Below, piece after piece: positions 43,701-52,562 of a DNA stretch of 64,000 bases; the first letter of the stretch is position 1, and every line of letters begins with the position of its first letter. The notes under the pieces are model-generated. The model had not been told where the DNA came from, searched no databases, and saw only the letters and a list, made by a program, of their open reading frames with translations. This stretch comes from Megamonas sp. UBA1796. Lineage in GTDB: Bacteria; Bacillota; Negativicutes; Selenomonadales; Selenomonadaceae. The position numbers and the translations under genes were made by a program. The stretch is taken from the NCBI GenBank assembly GCA_002319795.1, contig DCFU01000043.1:9420-73419 (forward strand), in the 5' to 3' direction.

Positions 43701-43934
43701 AAAGGTGATGAACGGGAAAGTACAAGGACCGGAAAGCTGCAGAGAGGCCTTCAGAGGTGAGAGTAGGCTGCTGGATTGTTGTTGGAAGTGCACCCGGGAA
43801 CCGTAATGCCGATATTTCTGGTAGGCATTGACGTGGCAGGCGCGTTAAGTCGTTGAGTGGGACGAAGGAATTCGTCCAAACAGAGTGGAACCACGAGTCT
43901 GCGTCTCTGCCAGGAGCCGCGGGCTATTTTTTTG
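43701..43934 (+). promoter_or_regulatory. Cysteine T-box leader of cysE-cysS
   Basis: The T-box core AGAGTGGAACCACGAG lies at 43882-43897 and is followed by a terminator (43896-43925) with a T run. Stem I elements are at the 5' end, and the specifier is probably TGC (43789-43791, in GAAGTGCACC), a cysteine codon. Binding of uncharged tRNA-Cys would favour read-through. The downstream genes, serine acetyltransferase and cysteinyl-tRNA synthetase, fit this exactly. Confidence 0.9.
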
Positions 43935-43946
43935 GAGGGAAGGATT

Positions 43947-44693
43947 ATGAGTTTTGTTTCGTCTCTTAAGAAGGATATCCGGGTTGTATTTGAACGGGAT
44001 CCAGCAGCACGTAGCGTATGGGAGGTCATTTTCTGCTATCAGGGCCTCCATGCAATATGGATACATCGTTTGTCGCATGCACTTTATAAGAAAGGATGGA
44101 TCTTGCTGCCGCGTATGATTTCAAATTTTGGTCGTTTTTTGACAGGCATAGAGATTCATCCGGGTGCTACTATCGGTGAGGGACTTTTTATTGACCATGG
44201 AACAGGGATTGTCATAGGAGAGACCGCGGAAATTGGCAGGAATGTCACGCTCTACCAGGGAGTGACGCTTGGCGGGACAGGTAAAGAAAAAGGAAAGCGC
44301 CATCCGACGATTGGCAATAATGTTGTTGTGGCTTCAGGAGCGAAGGTGCTGGGTTCCTTTACGGTCGGAGATCATGCCAAGATCGGCGCGGGTTCGGTGG
44401 TTTTAAAATCTGTTCCAGCGTATGCGACTGTCGTGGGAATCCCGGGACGCATTGTTGTGATGCGTGGCAAGAAGGTTGCGGCAGAAAAAAGAAAGAGAGA
44501 ACAAGACAGAATCCAAGTAGATGAAAAGATACGTGAATTTGAAGAAGAGCAGGATGTCGATCTGGCACATGATAATCTGCCGGATCCAGAGTCTGAAATG
44601 ATACAGTGCATGGTTCGCAGTATACAAAGGCTTGAATCCAAGATAAATAAACTTGAAAAGGAGCTGCAGGAAAAGAATGCTAAAGGTCTATAA
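43947..44693 (+). CDS. cysE: Serine O-acetyltransferase
   Basis: This 248-residue enzyme makes O-acetylserine, the precursor of cysteine. It has the N-terminal helical part (ERDPAARSVWEV) and left-handed beta-helix repeats (HPGATIGEGLFIDHGTGIVIGETAEIG, then YQGVTLGGTG). A Lys/Arg/Glu-rich coiled-coil-like tail of about 70 residues follows the core; this tail is unusual for the short CysE form. The ATG at 43947 follows GGAGGGAAGG just after the T-box terminator. cysS begins within its last codons. Confidence 0.94.
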   Translation: MSFVSSLKKDIRVVFERDPAARSVWEVIFCYQGLHAIWIHRLSHALYKKGWILLPRMISNFGRFLTGIEIHPGATIGEGLFIDHGTGIVIGETAEIGRNVTLYQGVTLGGTGKEKGKRHPTIGNNVVVASGAKVLGSFTVGDHAKIGAGSVVLKSVPAYATVVGIPGRIVVMRGKKVAAEKRKREQDRIQVDEKIREFEEEQDVDLAHDNLPDPESEMIQCMVRSIQRLESKINKLEKELQEKNAKGL

Positions 44694-46104
44694 TACGCTT
44701 ACGAGAGAAAAAGAAGAATTCAAACCGTTAAAAAAAGGCGAAGTGGGGATTTATGTATGTGGTGTTACGCCATATAATGACCCGCATATTGGTAATGCAC
44801 GGCCATTTGTGGTGTGGGATGTCATCCGCCGTTTCTTTAAGAAAAGTGGATACAAGGTAAAATATATACAGAATTTTACTGATGTCGATGATAAGATTAT
44901 CCGGAAGGCAAATGAGGAAGGGGTGTCCTGGAGCGATATTTCAGATCGTTATATTGCCAGCTACTTTGAGGCCATGGACGCACTGGGGGTGCGTCGTGCA
45001 GACATTTATCCCCGCGTTTCCGAGCATATACCTGATATTATTGCGATGGTACAGACTTTGATCGACAAAGGGTACGCGTATACGGTCGATGGCGATGTTT
45101 ATTATAGTGTTGAGAAATTTGCAGAATATGGAAAGCTTAGCGGAAGGAATTTAGAGGATATGCAGGCCGGTGCCCGTGTTGAAGTTGACGAGCGCAAACA
45201 AAATCCAATGGATTTTGCTCTTTGGAAAGCAGCCAAACCGGGAGAGCCGTCCTGGGAAAGTCCGTGGGGTAAGGGGCGTCCAGGCTGGCACATTGAATGC
45301 TCGACAATGTCGCTCAAATATCTTGGTAAGACATTTGATTTCCATGGAGGCGGAAGTGATCTTATTTTTCCGCACCACGAGAACGAGATTGCGCAATCGC
45401 AGGCCTGTTGTGGCGATACAAAAAGTTTTGCACATTATTGGCTGCATAATGGATTTATTACGATTCATGAAGAGAAAATGAGTAAGTCAAAAAATAATTT
45501 CTTTACAGTGCAGGACATCCTTAAACAATACCCGGGAGAAGTTATGCGTTTCTTTATTTTACAGACGCATTACCGTAGTCCTTTAGATTTTAGTGATGAG
45601 CGCCTTAAAGAGGCGCAGGCCGGACTGGCTCGTTTAAAGCATTCCAGAGAATATGCGGAAGTACTCAGCAAGCGTCAGGGTGATGCAAGTACGGCGCAGG
45701 CATTGGCTGCTATGGCTGCACAGGCAAAACGGGATTTTTATGCGGCGCTGGAGGATGACTTTAATACCGCGCTGGCGATTAGTTATCTGTTTGCCTTGTC
45801 AAAGGAAATCAATATCTATAGTAATGAAATTGCAAATAACGGTCTGGATTTCGATGCGGCTGGTTTTGCTGAGGCAAAGGCTGTCTATGATGAAATGGCG
45901 GAGATTATCGGACTTTTTGAGACGCAGGCAGCGCCGGTAGATGATGGTCTTGTAGAGCCACTCATGAAACTTATTATCAGTATCCGTCAGGAGGCCCGTC
46001 AGGCAAAGAACTGGGCGCTGGCTGATAAAATTCGCGATGAACTTAAGGCTGCAGGTATCGTTATTGAGGATTCACCGACAGGCGCGCGGTGGAAAAAGGT
46101 ATGA
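44677..46104 (+). CDS. cysS: Cysteinyl-tRNA synthetase
   Basis: This 475-residue class I synthetase charges tRNA-Cys. Signature motifs are HIGNA, the zinc-binding Cys in YVCGVTPYND, the WHIECSTMS block, FPHHENEIAQ and KMSKS. The ATG at 44677 lies inside cysE (17-base overlap) behind AAGGAG and starts the protein at MLKVYNTLT. Under the same cysteine T-box as cysE. mrnC overlaps its stop by four bases. Confidence 0.96.
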   Translation: MLKVYNTLTREKEEFKPLKKGEVGIYVCGVTPYNDPHIGNARPFVVWDVIRRFFKKSGYKVKYIQNFTDVDDKIIRKANEEGVSWSDISDRYIASYFEAMDALGVRRADIYPRVSEHIPDIIAMVQTLIDKGYAYTVDGDVYYSVEKFAEYGKLSGRNLEDMQAGARVEVDERKQNPMDFALWKAAKPGEPSWESPWGKGRPGWHIECSTMSLKYLGKTFDFHGGGSDLIFPHHENEIAQSQACCGDTKSFAHYWLHNGFITIHEEKMSKSKNNFFTVQDILKQYPGEVMRFFILQTHYRSPLDFSDERLKEAQAGLARLKHSREYAEVLSKRQGDASTAQALAAMAAQAKRDFYAALEDDFNTALAISYLFALSKEINIYSNEIANNGLDFDAAGFAEAKAVYDEMAEIIGLFETQAAPVDDGLVEPLMKLIISIRQEARQAKNWALADKIRDELKAAGIVIEDSPTGARWKKV

Positions 46105-46595
46105 GATTCGAGCATTTAAAAAAACTTGTTGATATGATGTTTGTGCCCGATGGCAGCAATGGTATTTTGCAGCGGTACGAAAAGGCGGATGCCAGAGAAA
46201 TGAATCCATTGGTGCTGGCTTACGTAGGCGATGCATATTTTCATTTATTCGTCCGCGGGAAGTTGCTAGCGTATGAACAGAGCAAGGTACAGGTATTGAA
46301 CCAATTCAGTGCACAGATTGTCTCAGCGGTTTGGCAGGCTAAGGCCTATAGGGGAATTGAAGCTATGCTTACGGAGGAAGAGCAAAACGTATATCGGCGT
46401 GGCCGCAATGCAAAAAGTCGTACACCGCATAGCTCAACTATGGCAGAATATCATATGAGTACTGGTTTTGAGGCTCTTCTGGGAACCTTGTATCTGGAGG
46501 AAAGCTATGAACGCCTCTATGAATTGGCGGAGGCATCCTTTCAGGTGATTTCTATGGGGATGATGGAAGAAACCAAGGAAGCACGCATGAAATGA
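46101..46595 (+). CDS. mrnC: Mini-ribonuclease III
   Basis: This 164-residue protein is an RNase III catalytic domain without the double-stranded RNA-binding domain. It matures 23S rRNA ends in Firmicutes. The catalytic segment is NPLVLAYVGDAYFHLFVR, and the second site is FEALLGTLYLEESYERL. The ATG overlaps the cysS stop (ATGA), so it is translationally coupled. Its place between cysS and rlmB matches B. subtilis. Confidence 0.94.
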   Translation: MRFEHLKKLVDMMFVPDGSNGILQRYEKADAREMNPLVLAYVGDAYFHLFVRGKLLAYEQSKVQVLNQFSAQIVSAVWQAKAYRGIEAMLTEEEQNVYRRGRNAKSRTPHSSTMAEYHMSTGFEALLGTLYLEESYERLYELAEASFQVISMGMMEETKEARMK

Positions 46596-46632
46596 ACCTG
46601 CTGGATGGACGAAAGCATACTTTGGCTGGCAA

Positions 46633-46675
46633 GGCAGTAAGACTCGATAATTGGGTTGTTGTTTCGAGGTTTTAC
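46633..46675 (+). other. Hairpin in the mrnC-thyX gap
   Basis: CAGTAAGACTCGA and TCGAGGTTTTACTG form a long imperfect stem with about 16 bases in the loop. No T tract follows. The 160-base gap up to thyX has further pairing potential (GCAGACAGGCC with ATATCTGCC) and no gene. It may be a leader controlling thyX. Confidence 0.4.
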
Positions 46676-46757
46676 TGACGCAGACAGGCCAAAAATATCT
46701 GCCAGGGCAGCAGAGTGAATGTATGGGTGCTTACTTCAGAAAAAGTGAGGAATATGC

Positions 46758-47447
46758 ATGATAAAGGTAAAACTTTTAGAGTATACGGCCAATCCGGAAC
46801 GCGTGGTTGCCATGGCGGCGCGTCTTTGTTATTCCGCAGCCGGGGCAGAGGAGCTCGCGGAGCAAATGAGTAATGAGCAGGTAACCAAGCTTTTGCAGAA
46901 GATTGTCAGAATGGGGCATGCTTCAACCATGGAACATGTATCCTTTACCTTTGGTATCGAGGGCGTATCGCGTGTGCTTACGCATCAGCTCGTGCGTCAT
47001 AGGCTGGCTTCTTATTCACAGCAATCACAGCGTTATGTAGCCGAGCATGATTTTGAATATATTCTGCCGCCTACGATTGCAGCCCAGCCTGCAGCAAAAA
47101 AGCGTTTTGAGATGCTTATGGCAGAAGTGCATGAGACCTATGATGCATTGGTAGCGGAGGGCATTCCCAAGGAGGATGCGCGTTATGTGCTTGCCAACGC
47201 TACAGAGACAAAAATTGTGGTTACGATGAATGCGCGTGCGCTCATGCATTTTTTCAATCTGCGTTGCTGCAATCGTGCACAATGGGAGATTCGTGAGCTT
47301 GCGTATAAGATGCTGGCTGAAGTAAAAAAAGTGGCACCGGTTCTCTTTCGAAATGCGGGCGCTTCCTGTGTGGATTCCGGCAGTTGTCCTGAGGGCGCAA
47401 TGACCTGCGGGCATTTTGAAGACATGATCCGGCAGCGTGTGGAGTAA
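46758..47447 (+). CDS. thyX: FAD-dependent thymidylate synthase
   Basis: This 229-residue enzyme makes dTMP from dUMP using methylene-tetrahydrofolate and reduced FAD. The diagnostic motif RHRLASYSQQSQRY is present near residue 83, with HASTMEHVSFTF before it and RCCNRAQWEIR later. ThyX is common in anaerobes; no thyA is seen in the window. The start follows GTGAGGA. Confidence 0.96.
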   Translation: MIKVKLLEYTANPERVVAMAARLCYSAAGAEELAEQMSNEQVTKLLQKIVRMGHASTMEHVSFTFGIEGVSRVLTHQLVRHRLASYSQQSQRYVAEHDFEYILPPTIAAQPAAKKRFEMLMAEVHETYDALVAEGIPKEDARYVLANATETKIVVTMNARALMHFFNLRCCNRAQWEIRELAYKMLAEVKKVAPVLFRNAGASCVDSGSCPEGAMTCGHFEDMIRQRVE

Positions 47448-47459
47448 AGAGAGGCAGTA

Positions 47460-48344
47460 ATGGAGAATAAAAGAAGAGATGGACGTTTGGGCTCGTCAGA
47501 GAATAGAAGAAAACGTGAGGGAAGTTCCGTTCATGTATCTGGAACTGGAACTAAGCAGGTGGCATCGCACGGAAATTCGGAAGAAAACACTGTGAGGGAG
47601 CTTCCGGAGGATGTGCTTATTGGACGCAATGCTGTGATGGAGGCGCTAAAAAGCGGACGTGGTATCAATAAACTGCTCGTAGCCCGTGGTGACAGGGAAG
47701 GGTCCATTCATGAGATTATTTCTTTGGCCAAGGAGCGCGGCATTGTTGTCGAGTTCGTTGAGAAAACCAGAATAGAAGCCATTGCAGGCAGTCTGCGTCA
47801 TCAGGGGGTATTGGCCTATGTATCGCCGGTGGAATATGCTGAACTGGAGGATATTCTGGCATCTGCCGGGGAAAAAGGGCAGGCACCTTTCCTCCTGTTG
47901 CTGGATGAGTTGGAGGATCCGCATAATTTGGGAGCGCTATTGCGTACGGCGGATGCAGTTGGCGTACACGGCGTACTCATTCCCAAGCGCCGCAGCTGTC
48001 CGTTGTCATCGACGGTTGCGAAGACTTCAGCAGGGGCTGTGGAGTATGTGCCAGTCGCTCGTATCGGCAATGTAGTGCAGACCATCCGGGGACTCAAAGA
48101 AAAAGGCCTTTGGGTAGTTGGAGCTGATGTAGATGGCACCAATGATTATTACGATGCAAATCTTACGGGGCCGATTGTACTTGTCATAGGCAGTGAGGGC
48201 AAGGGACTTGCCCGTCTTACCAAAGAAAATTGTGATTTTCTTGTGCGCTTGCCTATGCTGGGGAAGATTAATTCACTTAATGCTTCGGTTGCCGGTTCTA
48301 TCCTTATGTATGAAACGCTGCATCAGCGTTTGAAGATCAAATAA
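47460..48344 (+). CDS. rlmB: 23S rRNA 2'-O-methyltransferase RlmB (TrmH family)
   Basis: This 294-residue SPOUT enzyme methylates a guanosine ribose in 23S rRNA. The substrate-binding N-terminal domain is preceded by about 45 basic, probably disordered residues. SPOUT motifs are EDPHNLGALLRTADAVGVHGV, VIGSEGKGLARL and INSLNASVAGSILMYE, forming the knot. It starts 12 bases after thyX. Order before yacP and sigH is as in other Firmicutes. Confidence 0.95.
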   Translation: MENKRRDGRLGSSENRRKREGSSVHVSGTGTKQVASHGNSEENTVRELPEDVLIGRNAVMEALKSGRGINKLLVARGDREGSIHEIISLAKERGIVVEFVEKTRIEAIAGSLRHQGVLAYVSPVEYAELEDILASAGEKGQAPFLLLLDELEDPHNLGALLRTADAVGVHGVLIPKRRSCPLSSTVAKTSAGAVEYVPVARIGNVVQTIRGLKEKGLWVVGADVDGTNDYYDANLTGPIVLVIGSEGKGLARLTKENCDFLVRLPMLGKINSLNASVAGSILMYETLHQRLKIK

Positions 48345-48355
48345 TAAGGGGACGC

Positions 48356-48892
48356 ATGCGTATGAAAAAGCAGAGAGAACATTACATCGTAGATGGGTAT
48401 AATGTAATCAATTCGTGGCCGGAGCTTATGGAATTGCGCAAGGATTTGTCCGAGGCCAGGGACCGGCTCATCCATATATTGTCAGAGTATGGTTCCTATG
48501 AAAAGTACGATGTAACACTTGTGTTTGATGCACTTTTTACGGCCGATGAAGAGCATTATGAGCAGATTAATGAACATCTCGAGCTTATTTATACCGGTAT
48601 GGGAGAGACCGCTGACAGTTATATTGAACATCTGGCTTATGCATCGGTACGGCGGGGGCGTGAGGTGCATGTGGTGACCTCGGACAGCGCGGAGCAGTCG
48701 GTCATCCTTGGGGCAGGAGCGTATCGTATCCCTTCACGTGAGTTTCACAGGATCGTGCAGCAGACAAAGAAAAAAATAAGGGATGAGTATTTGGGTAAGG
48801 TTACGTTGCCGCTTGTACGCAACGAAGTCGGTTCACGTATTGATAATGAAACGGCTGCGAAATTAGAGAAAATCAGAAAAAATCACCATTGA
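48356..48892 (+). CDS. yacP: NYN-domain RNase (YacP/Rae1 family)
   Basis: This 178-residue protein has the NYN fold (YIVDGYNVINSW at the start, and VTSDSAEQSVILGAGAYRIP later). In B. subtilis the homologue (Rae1/YacP) is a ribosome-associated endoribonuclease. Charged Lys-rich residues fill the C-terminus. ATG at 48356 or 48362 both fit; AAGGGG lies 4 or 10 bases upstream. Position between rlmB and sigH is conserved. Confidence 0.9.
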   Translation: MRMKKQREHYIVDGYNVINSWPELMELRKDLSEARDRLIHILSEYGSYEKYDVTLVFDALFTADEEHYEQINEHLELIYTGMGETADSYIEHLAYASVRRGREVHVVTSDSAEQSVILGAGAYRIPSREFHRIVQQTKKKIRDEYLGKVTLPLVRNEVGSRIDNETAAKLEKIRKNHH

Positions 48893-48925
48893 ATGTGAAC
48901 AAGGATTGAAATATGGCCGTTGGCC

Positions 48926-48955
48926 TTGACTACACGGGCCTTCGTGGGGTATAAT
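48926..48955 (+). promoter_or_regulatory. Promoter of sigH
   Basis: TTGACT (48926-48931), 18 bases and perfect TATAAT (48950-48955), 65 bases before the sigH start. Confidence 0.75.
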
Positions 48956-49020
48956 TTCATTTAGCAAAAGCAATGAAATGTTGTTTGTATGACAGTTCAT
49001 TTGACTTGGGGGACAGTGCG

Positions 49021-49767
49021 ATGGAAGCAGAATCGAACATGGATCATATGGAAGCAGTATTCAATGAATTCGAGAATCTTACGGACGAGGAAATTGTTCT
49101 TGCATTCAAAGATGGCCACAATAGTATCGCATTGGATTATTTGATCAATAAGTATCGTAATTTTGTACGTGCGAAAGCGCGTTCTTATTTTTTGATTGGT
49201 GCGGATCGGGAGGATATTATACAGGAGGGCATGATTGGTCTTTATAAGGCAATTCGTGACTTTCGTAATGATAAACTTTCTTCGTTTCGTGCCTTCGCCG
49301 AACTATGCGTGACACGGCAGATCATAACGGCAATCAAGACGGCTACGCGCCAGAAGCATATTCCGCTGAATTCCTATATTTCATTGAACAAACCTATCTA
49401 TGATGAAGATTCAGACCGTACATTGCTGGATGTGCTTTCGGGTGCCAAGGTATCGGATCCGGAAGAGTTAGTAATCAGCCGTGAGGAATTTGTTGATATT
49501 GAGGCCAAGATGGAAGAAATTCTCAGTGATCTTGAATGGAAGGTATTGATGTCATATCTTGATGGGCAATCCTATCAGGAGATTGCCGTCGATTTGCACC
49601 GACATGTAAAATCTATTGATAATGCGTTGCAGCGTGTCAAACGCAAGCTGGAACGTTATATGGATAATTGCGGTGATGATATCGACCTGGGTACGGTGTA
49701 CCGCGGGCTTAGTTCTATTGACCGCCGACTGCATGATTTGCCGGATGGCGGAGAGGGAAAGAAATGA
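49021..49767 (+). CDS. sigH: RNA polymerase sigma factor SigH-type
   Basis: This 248-residue sigma-70-family factor has region 2 (DREDIIQEGMIGLYKAIRDF) and region 4 (LSDLEWKVLMSYLDGQSYQEIAVDLHRHVKSIDNAL). It resembles B. subtilis SigH, which drives transition-phase genes. It carries about 34 extra residues after region 4 (GDDIDLGTVYRGLSSIDRRLHDL) that are not usual. The ATG at 49021 follows GGGGGAC; an in-frame ATG 16 codons upstream lacks a site. Confidence 0.92.
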   Translation: MEAESNMDHMEAVFNEFENLTDEEIVLAFKDGHNSIALDYLINKYRNFVRAKARSYFLIGADREDIIQEGMIGLYKAIRDFRNDKLSSFRAFAELCVTRQIITAIKTATRQKHIPLNSYISLNKPIYDEDSDRTLLDVLSGAKVSDPEELVISREEFVDIEAKMEEILSDLEWKVLMSYLDGQSYQEIAVDLHRHVKSIDNALQRVKRKLERYMDNCGDDIDLGTVYRGLSSIDRRLHDLPDGGEGKK

Positions 49768-49790
49768 TATTAGAAACCGATGCTTGATAA

Positions 49791-49823
49791 AACGGCTGCC
49801 ACGAAAATGTGGCAGCCGTTTTT
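49791..49823. terminator. Bidirectional terminator of sigH and bioB
   Basis: AACGGCTGCCAC / GTGGCAGCCGTT, a perfect 12-bp stem, with T runs on the plus strand and an A run before it. Confidence 0.88.
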
Positions 49824-49856
49824 GGTGGTGCAAAATACTATATAAATCAGGAGCGC

Positions 49857-50831
49857 TTATTCCTTGTTGCTGAGTCCCAGGCGCTGTAACATAGTCATAT
49901 CTTCGGCAATCGTGGTACCAGAGGTTGTAAGCATATTTCCTGTAATAGAAGCGGAGGCCCCGGTAAGGAAGGCAGTTTCACCATTTTTAGGAAGAAGCTT
50001 GCGGCCTGCTGCCAGGCGTATATTTGCTTCCGGGTTAATGAAACGGAAGAAGGCGATGGTCCGCAGGATATCATTACTGGAAAGCTCTGGCTGATTTTCG
50101 AGCTTCGTACCCTTGATTGGCATCAGAGCGTTGATGGGGATTGATTCTATACCGAGTTCTGCGAGACTTATGGCCATATCCAGTCGGTCTTCCCAGGTTT
50201 CGCCCATACCGATGATGCCGCCGGAGCATACGCAAAAGCCTTCCTGCTGTGCAGCTTTGATTGTGCGGATGCGGTCCTCATAGGTATGGGTGGTACAGAT
50301 TTGAGGGAAAAAGCGGCGCGAGGTTTCGATGTTATGATGATAACTTGTGACACCGGCTTCATACAGGCGGTGCAGTTCCTGGACTGTAAGAAGCCCGTGT
50401 GAGGCACAGAGCCCGATATGCAGGGTTTCTTTCATCGTACGGTAGGTATCGATGGCTTTGTCAAAATCACTGCCTGTGAGGGCACGGCCTGAGGTAACGA
50501 TGGCAAAACGGTTGGCGCCAGCTTTTTCGTTGATGCGGGCATTCGCAATGATTTCCTCTTTTGGCAGGAAATCGTATTCATCAATATTGGTATGATGACA
50601 AGCAGACTGTGCGCAGTATTTGCAGTTTTCACCGCAACGGCCGCTGCGGCCGTTGATGATTGTGCAGAAATCAATATGTTTGCCGCAGAAATGTCTTTGC
50701 AGACGGCCGGCGTTGTTTTCCAGGTCTTCAAGGGGAGCCATGAGGAAGATGGAAAGATCATCACCGCGTCTGAGGCGGCGTCCTTGGAGTATTTCTTCTG
50801 TGAGCTGTGAGATTGTTGTGCTGTTTGTCAT
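49857..50831 (-). CDS. bioB: Biotin synthase
   Basis: This 324-residue radical SAM enzyme inserts sulfur into dethiobiotin. The radical SAM cluster motif is CGENCKYCAQS (CX3CX2C). The second cluster ligands are visible in CASHGLL, CVCSGGIIGMGE and the conserved Arg in AAGRKL. The C-terminal GASASITGNMLTTSG is typical. The start is preceded by GCGAGG. No other bio gene is present. Its promoter is overlapped by an 11-bp inverted repeat, a probable biotin-repressor site. Confidence 0.95.
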   Translation of the reverse strand: MTNSTTISQLTEEILQGRRLRRGDDLSIFLMAPLEDLENNAGRLQRHFCGKHIDFCTIINGRSGRCGENCKYCAQSACHHTNIDEYDFLPKEEIIANARINEKAGANRFAIVTSGRALTGSDFDKAIDTYRTMKETLHIGLCASHGLLTVQELHRLYEAGVTSYHHNIETSRRFFPQICTTHTYEDRIRTIKAAQQEGFCVCSGGIIGMGETWEDRLDMAISLAELGIESIPINALMPIKGTKLENQPELSSNDILRTIAFFRFINPEANIRLAAGRKLLPKNGETAFLTGASASITGNMLTTSGTTIAEDMTMLQRLGLSNKE

Positions 50832-50879
50832 GAATTTAGCCTCGCTTTATATAAATAATCAAATAGTAAACTTCTCCTA

Positions 50880-50918
50880 ATTATATAGTTATAGATGAAT
50901 ATTCGTCAACTATATAAT
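50880..50918 (-). promoter_or_regulatory. bioB promoter inside an 11-bp inverted repeat (candidate BirA operator)
   Basis: ATTATATAGTT (50880-50890), 17 bases and AACTATATAAT (50908-50918) form a perfect inverted repeat. On the minus strand its two arms contain the bioB -10 TATAAT (50880-50885) and overlap the -35 TTGACG (50904-50909, 18-base spacer). Half-site spacing is of the size used by the biotin repressor. Confidence 0.6.
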
Positions 50919-50942
50919 GATTTTAAGTTTACGAATATTCAT

Positions 50943-50970
50943 TTGACTTTTGCGCTACGTGCGGTACAAT
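50943..50970 (+). promoter_or_regulatory. Promoter of phoH
   Basis: TTGACT (50943-50948), a 16-base spacer and TACAAT (50965-50970). An earlier in-frame ATG at 50969 overlaps this -10, so it cannot be the phoH start if the promoter is real. Confidence 0.65.
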
Positions 50971-51049
50971 GAATATGGAGAATGAGACGGATTTTACGAT
51001 ATGGTGTTTCTGTATACATATGAGATTTTTTGAGGCGAGAGGTGATTAT

Positions 51050-52054
51050 TTGCAGGAAGCTTTAGAAGAAAAGGTTATTTTTGAGGACAGAAAAGAAGCG
51101 TATGCTCTGCTTGGAGAAAGAGATGAGTATTTGCGGATTCTGATGGATAATTTTGATTGCCGCTTTACCAGCCGTGGTGATGATTTGGAAATCAGCGGCG
51201 AGGCCGCTGAGGTCGGAAAGGCGGCGAAAATTATACGTGAGCTGCAGTTCCTGTATCGACAGGGGACTGCAATTACGATGCATGAGGTGCGTTATAGCAT
51301 AGATTTGGTGAAGGGCGGCAAGGAACAAGCGCTTCATTCGCTGTTCAGCGATACGATTCTTGTAACCTCGCGTGGCCGTCATGTGCGGCCCAAGACACTG
51401 GGGCAGCGTGTGTATCTTGATGCAATTCGGGCGAATCCTATTACATTTGGTATTGGACCGGCTGGTACGGGCAAGACCTATCTGGCGGTAGTCATGGCAG
51501 TTGCTGCTCTTCGAAATCGCGAGGTCGATAAGATTATTTTGACACGGCCGGCGGTAGAGGCAGGAGAACGGTTGGGCTTTTTGCCAGGTGATTTACAGGA
51601 AAAGGTTGATCCATATTTGCGGCCGCTTTATGATGCTTTGCAGGATATTTTGGGGCTTGATACATATCAGAAGCTTATGGGAAAAGGTGTCATTGAGATT
51701 GCGCCACTCGCATATATGCGAGGACGCACGTTGGAAGATGCTTTTGTGATTCTTGATGAAGCTCAAAATACAACAGATAAGCAGATGAAGATGTTTCTTA
51801 CACGTATGGGTTTCGGTTCACGTATGGTTGTTACCGGAGATCTTGGACAGATCGATTTGCCGCGGGGAGTTACCTCAGGGCTCAGAGAGGCCAGTGAGGT
51901 ACTTAAAGATATTGAAGGCGTCGGGATTGTGTGCATGGACCCTATGGATGTAATACGGCATGAGGTCGTGTCACGTATTGTATGTGCGTACAATGTTTAT
52001 GAATCCGCCAAAAAGGACCAACGGGCAAAAAATGTAAACGTATCGCAGGAGTAG
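51050..52054 (+). CDS. phoH: PhoH-family ATPase
   Basis: This 334-residue protein has a P-loop ATPase domain with GPAGTGKTYLAV and Walker B ILDEAQNT, plus the MGFGSRMVVTGD sensor. An N-terminal KH-like region precedes it. PhoH proteins are linked to RNA metabolism, and their usual neighbour ybeY supports this. The TTG at 51050 is chosen with GAGAGGTG six bases upstream; ATG at 51020 is the alternative. It heads an operon with ybeY and era. Confidence 0.9.
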   Translation: MQEALEEKVIFEDRKEAYALLGERDEYLRILMDNFDCRFTSRGDDLEISGEAAEVGKAAKIIRELQFLYRQGTAITMHEVRYSIDLVKGGKEQALHSLFSDTILVTSRGRHVRPKTLGQRVYLDAIRANPITFGIGPAGTGKTYLAVVMAVAALRNREVDKIILTRPAVEAGERLGFLPGDLQEKVDPYLRPLYDALQDILGLDTYQKLMGKGVIEIAPLAYMRGRTLEDAFVILDEAQNTTDKQMKMFLTRMGFGSRMVVTGDLGQIDLPRGVTSGLREASEVLKDIEGVGIVCMDPMDVIRHEVVSRIVCAYNVYESAKKDQRAKNVNVSQE

Positions 52055-52058
52055 ATTT

Positions 52059-52562
52059 ATGGATATTATTATGAGTAATTTTCCGGAGGAGCTTTCGTTT
52101 CCGGAGGCGATTGGAGAAAATGTACGGGCGGCAGTGGAAAAGGTTGGTGAGCTTTATGGGGAGCAGCTGGCCGAAGTGAGCATAACGCTTACAGATAATG
52201 CTTACATCCATGCGCTTAATCGCCAGTACAGGCAAATCGATCGTCCAACCGACGTGTTGTCATTTGCTTTTCAGGAAGGCGAGGAGCCGGCAGTCACCGG
52301 AGGGCCGGAGATGCATGTGCTGGGTGATATCATCATTTCTGTGGAGCGCGCAGAAGAGCAGGCAGCTGCCTATGGACACAGTGTGCGGCGTGAAGTCGCT
52401 TTTTTGGCGGTGCATGGCATGCTGCATCTTTTGGGCTATGATCATATGAAAGAAGAGGAACGCCTCGAGATGGAAAAAGAACAAAAATATGTCATGGATG
52501 AATTGGGAATTCCGCGGGAGCAATCCGCATCACAAGGGGGAACAAATGGAAAAAAAATATAA
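52059..52562 (+). CDS. ybeY: Endoribonuclease YbeY
   Basis: This 167-residue metal-dependent RNase matures 16S rRNA and takes part in ribosome quality control. The zinc motif HGMLHLLGYDH is present near residue 120, with the PTDVLSFAF segment upstream. It starts four bases after phoH; its ribosome binding site overlaps the phoH end. era begins within its last codons. Confidence 0.95.
   Translation: MDIIMSNFPEELSFPEAIGENVRAAVEKVGELYGEQLAEVSITLTDNAYIHALNRQYRQIDRPTDVLSFAFQEGEEPAVTGGPEMHVLGDIIISVERAEEQAAAYGHSVRREVAFLAVHGMLHLLGYDHMKEEERLEMEKEQKYVMDELGIPREQSASQGGTNGKKI

Noticed and set aside
43741..43946. N-terminal extension of cysE into the T-box
   Set aside because: The sequence is the T-box core and terminator; ATG 43947 has the proper site.
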